The translations under genes and the position numbers were made by a program. Positions 14,661 through 15,293 of a stretch of DNA of 15,293 nt are shown in pieces (within the stretch, counting starts at the first letter, position 1; every line of letters begins with the position of its first letter). Location of the stretch: the NCBI GenBank assembly GCA_937858165.1, contig CALLZA010000743.1:1-15293 (forward strand). Direction: 5' to 3'. The stretch is from an uncultured Ardenticatenia bacterium (GTDB lineage Bacteria > Chloroflexota > Anaerolineae > Promineifilales > Promineifilaceae). Below the pieces are notes generated by a model, which made no database searches, had not been told where the DNA came from, and was given only the letters and a program-made list of their open reading frames with translations.

Positions 14661-14969
14661 CTAGAGCGAGATTTCAATATCGACGCCGGCGGGCAGGTTG
14701 AGCCGCATGAGGGTGTCGATCGTCTTGGAGTCAGGGTTGATCACGTCGATCAGGCGCTTGTGGGTTCTGATTTCGAAGTGCTCCTGCGAGTCCTTGTCAA
14801 TGAACGGGCTGCGACGGACGGTGAAGCGCTCCAGCCGGGTGGGCAACGGCACGGGGCCGATGACCCGCGCGCCGGTGCGCTCGGCCGTGCCGACGATGCG
14901 CCGGGCCGATTGGTCTAGAACACGATGGTCGTAGGCCTTGAGGCGAATGCGGATGCGTTGTTTCGACAT
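14661..14969 (-). CDS. rpsJ: 30S ribosomal protein S10 (NusE)
   Basis: 30S head protein that doubles as NusE, the NusB/NusG partner in transcription antitermination and transcription-translation coupling. Its 102 residues match the family. Sequence landmarks are [23 protein letters not shown] split over about 3-25, [22 protein letters not shown], and the C-terminal [23 protein letters not shown] with DIEISL. The ATG at 14969 has AGAGG upstream at the edge of the tuf-rpsJ array. It is the first gene of the S10 cluster, just after tuf, as in the fused str-S10 arrangement. Confidence 0.98.
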   Translation of the reverse strand: MSKQRIRIRLKAYDHRVLDQSARRIVGTAERTGARVIGPVPLPTRLERFTVRRSPFIDKDSQEHFEIRTHKRLIDVINPDSKTIDTLMRLNLPAGVDIEISL

Positions 14970-14977
14970 ACTTTCCT

Positions 14978-15040
14978 CTAGTTAGTGACTAGTGGTTAGT
15001 GGGCAGCGACTCGTCACTAGCCACTAACCACTCATCACTT
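14978..15040. repeat. Heptameric inverted-repeat spacer, tuf-rpsJ
   Basis: Eight consecutive in-register units span 14983-15038: tagtgac, tagtggt, tagtggg, cagcgac, then tcgtcac, tagccac, taaccac, tcatcac. The second four are approximate reverse complements of the first four, so the arms meet without a real loop sequence beyond cagcgactcg. The array fills the gap from the tuf stop to the rpsJ ribosome site. Confidence 0.9.
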
Positions 15041-15042
15041 CT

Positions 15043-15293
15043 TTAGGCCAGAATCTTGGTAATGACCCCAGCGCCAACGGTCAGGCCGCCTTCGCGGATG
15101 GCGAAGCGCTGGCCGTCTTCCAGGGCCACCGGGGTGATCAGCTTCACCTTCAGGTTGACGTTGTCGCCCGGCATGACCATCTCCACACCCTCCGGCAGGG
15201 TGATCTCGCCCGTCACGTCCATCGTCCGAATGTAGAACTGCGGCCGGTAGCCCGGGAAGAACGCCTTGTGTCGCCCCCCCTCTTCCTTGCGCA
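15043..15293 (-). CDS. tuf: Elongation factor Tu, C-terminal part only
   Basis: EF-Tu brings aminoacyl-tRNA to the ribosomal A site as a GTP complex. Only about 83 codons are inside the window, all from domain 3: [65 protein letters not shown] and the end [16 protein letters not shown] with TAA at 15045-15043. These match the EF-Tu consensus nearly residue by residue. The GTPase domain lies beyond the window. A run of seven or more C in the plus strand (GGG GGG codons) keeps the frame. The position upstream of rpsJ is expected for the str operon's last gene. Confidence 0.96.
   Translation of the reverse strand, partial: RKEEGGRHKAFFPGYRPQFYIRTMDVTGEITLPEGVEMVMPGDNVNLKVKLITPVALEDGQRFAIREGGLTVGAGVITKILA

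Noticed and set aside
938..15040. Heptamer arrays as CRISPR repeats
   Set aside because: Units are 7 nt with no unique spacers of constant length, and they form inverted arms rather than direct repeat-spacer arrays.
14970..15042. S10 leader of the E. coli type in the tuf-rpsJ gap
   Set aside because: The gap is only 73 nt and is entirely accounted for by the heptamer array; no multi-hairpin leader is visible.

Overview
The window is a compact, single-strand ribosomal-protein supercluster. All 29 genes lie on the minus strand, so transcription runs from high to low coordinates. I see no credible plus-strand gene, RNA gene, mobile element or CRISPR array. In transcription order the genes are: tuf (3' end only), rpsJ, rplC, rplD, rplW, rplB, rpsS, rplV, rpsC, rplP, rpmC, rpsQ, rplN, rplX, rplE, rpsN (zinc type), rpsH, rplF, rplR, rpsE, rpmD, rplO, secY, adk, rpmJ, rpsM, rpsK, rpsD and rpoA (cut by the window start). 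This is the fused str/S10/spc/alpha arrangement. The map and infA genes that commonly lie between adk and rpmJ are absent here.

The organism is a GC-rich bacterium with the ancestral operon order, zinc-binding S4, S14 and L36, a short-lid adenylate kinase and rpsD next to rpsK. Chloroflexota (Anaerolineae/Caldilineae-like) is my best guess, with moderate confidence and from protein style and spacer style only. A Terrabacteria-grade lineage is safer to say.

The unusual part is between the genes. The 28 junctions fall into two classes. Twelve are tight (1-nt overlap to 22 nt) and sixteen are long (38 to 112 nt). Fourteen of the sixteen long spacers are filled almost edge to edge by degenerate 7-nt tandem repeats arranged as two inverted arms around a short centre. 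The heptamer word differs from spacer to spacer, but the two arms of one spacer usually complement each other. In mRNA sense the array starts at the upstream stop codon and usually ends at, or runs into, the downstream Shine-Dalgarno. The other two long spacers hold unrelated hairpins: a perfect 22-bp palindrome after adk and a 6-bp stem between rpsK and rpsD. The cluster is thus divided into 17 tightly coupled modules (for example L4-L23-L2, S19-L22-S3, L5-S14-S8, S5-L30-L15) separated by hairpin-capable repeat spacers.

Functionally the genes encode the decoding-side and peptidyl-transferase-side ribosomal proteins, the SecY translocon, adenylate kinase, the RNA polymerase alpha subunit and EF-Tu. 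Protein-level oddities are an L29 with a roughly 70-residue C-terminal extension, an S8 with a roughly 24-residue Ala/Gly/Thr/Pro-rich insertion, and non-ATG starts on rpoA, rpsD (both TTG) and rplC (GTG).
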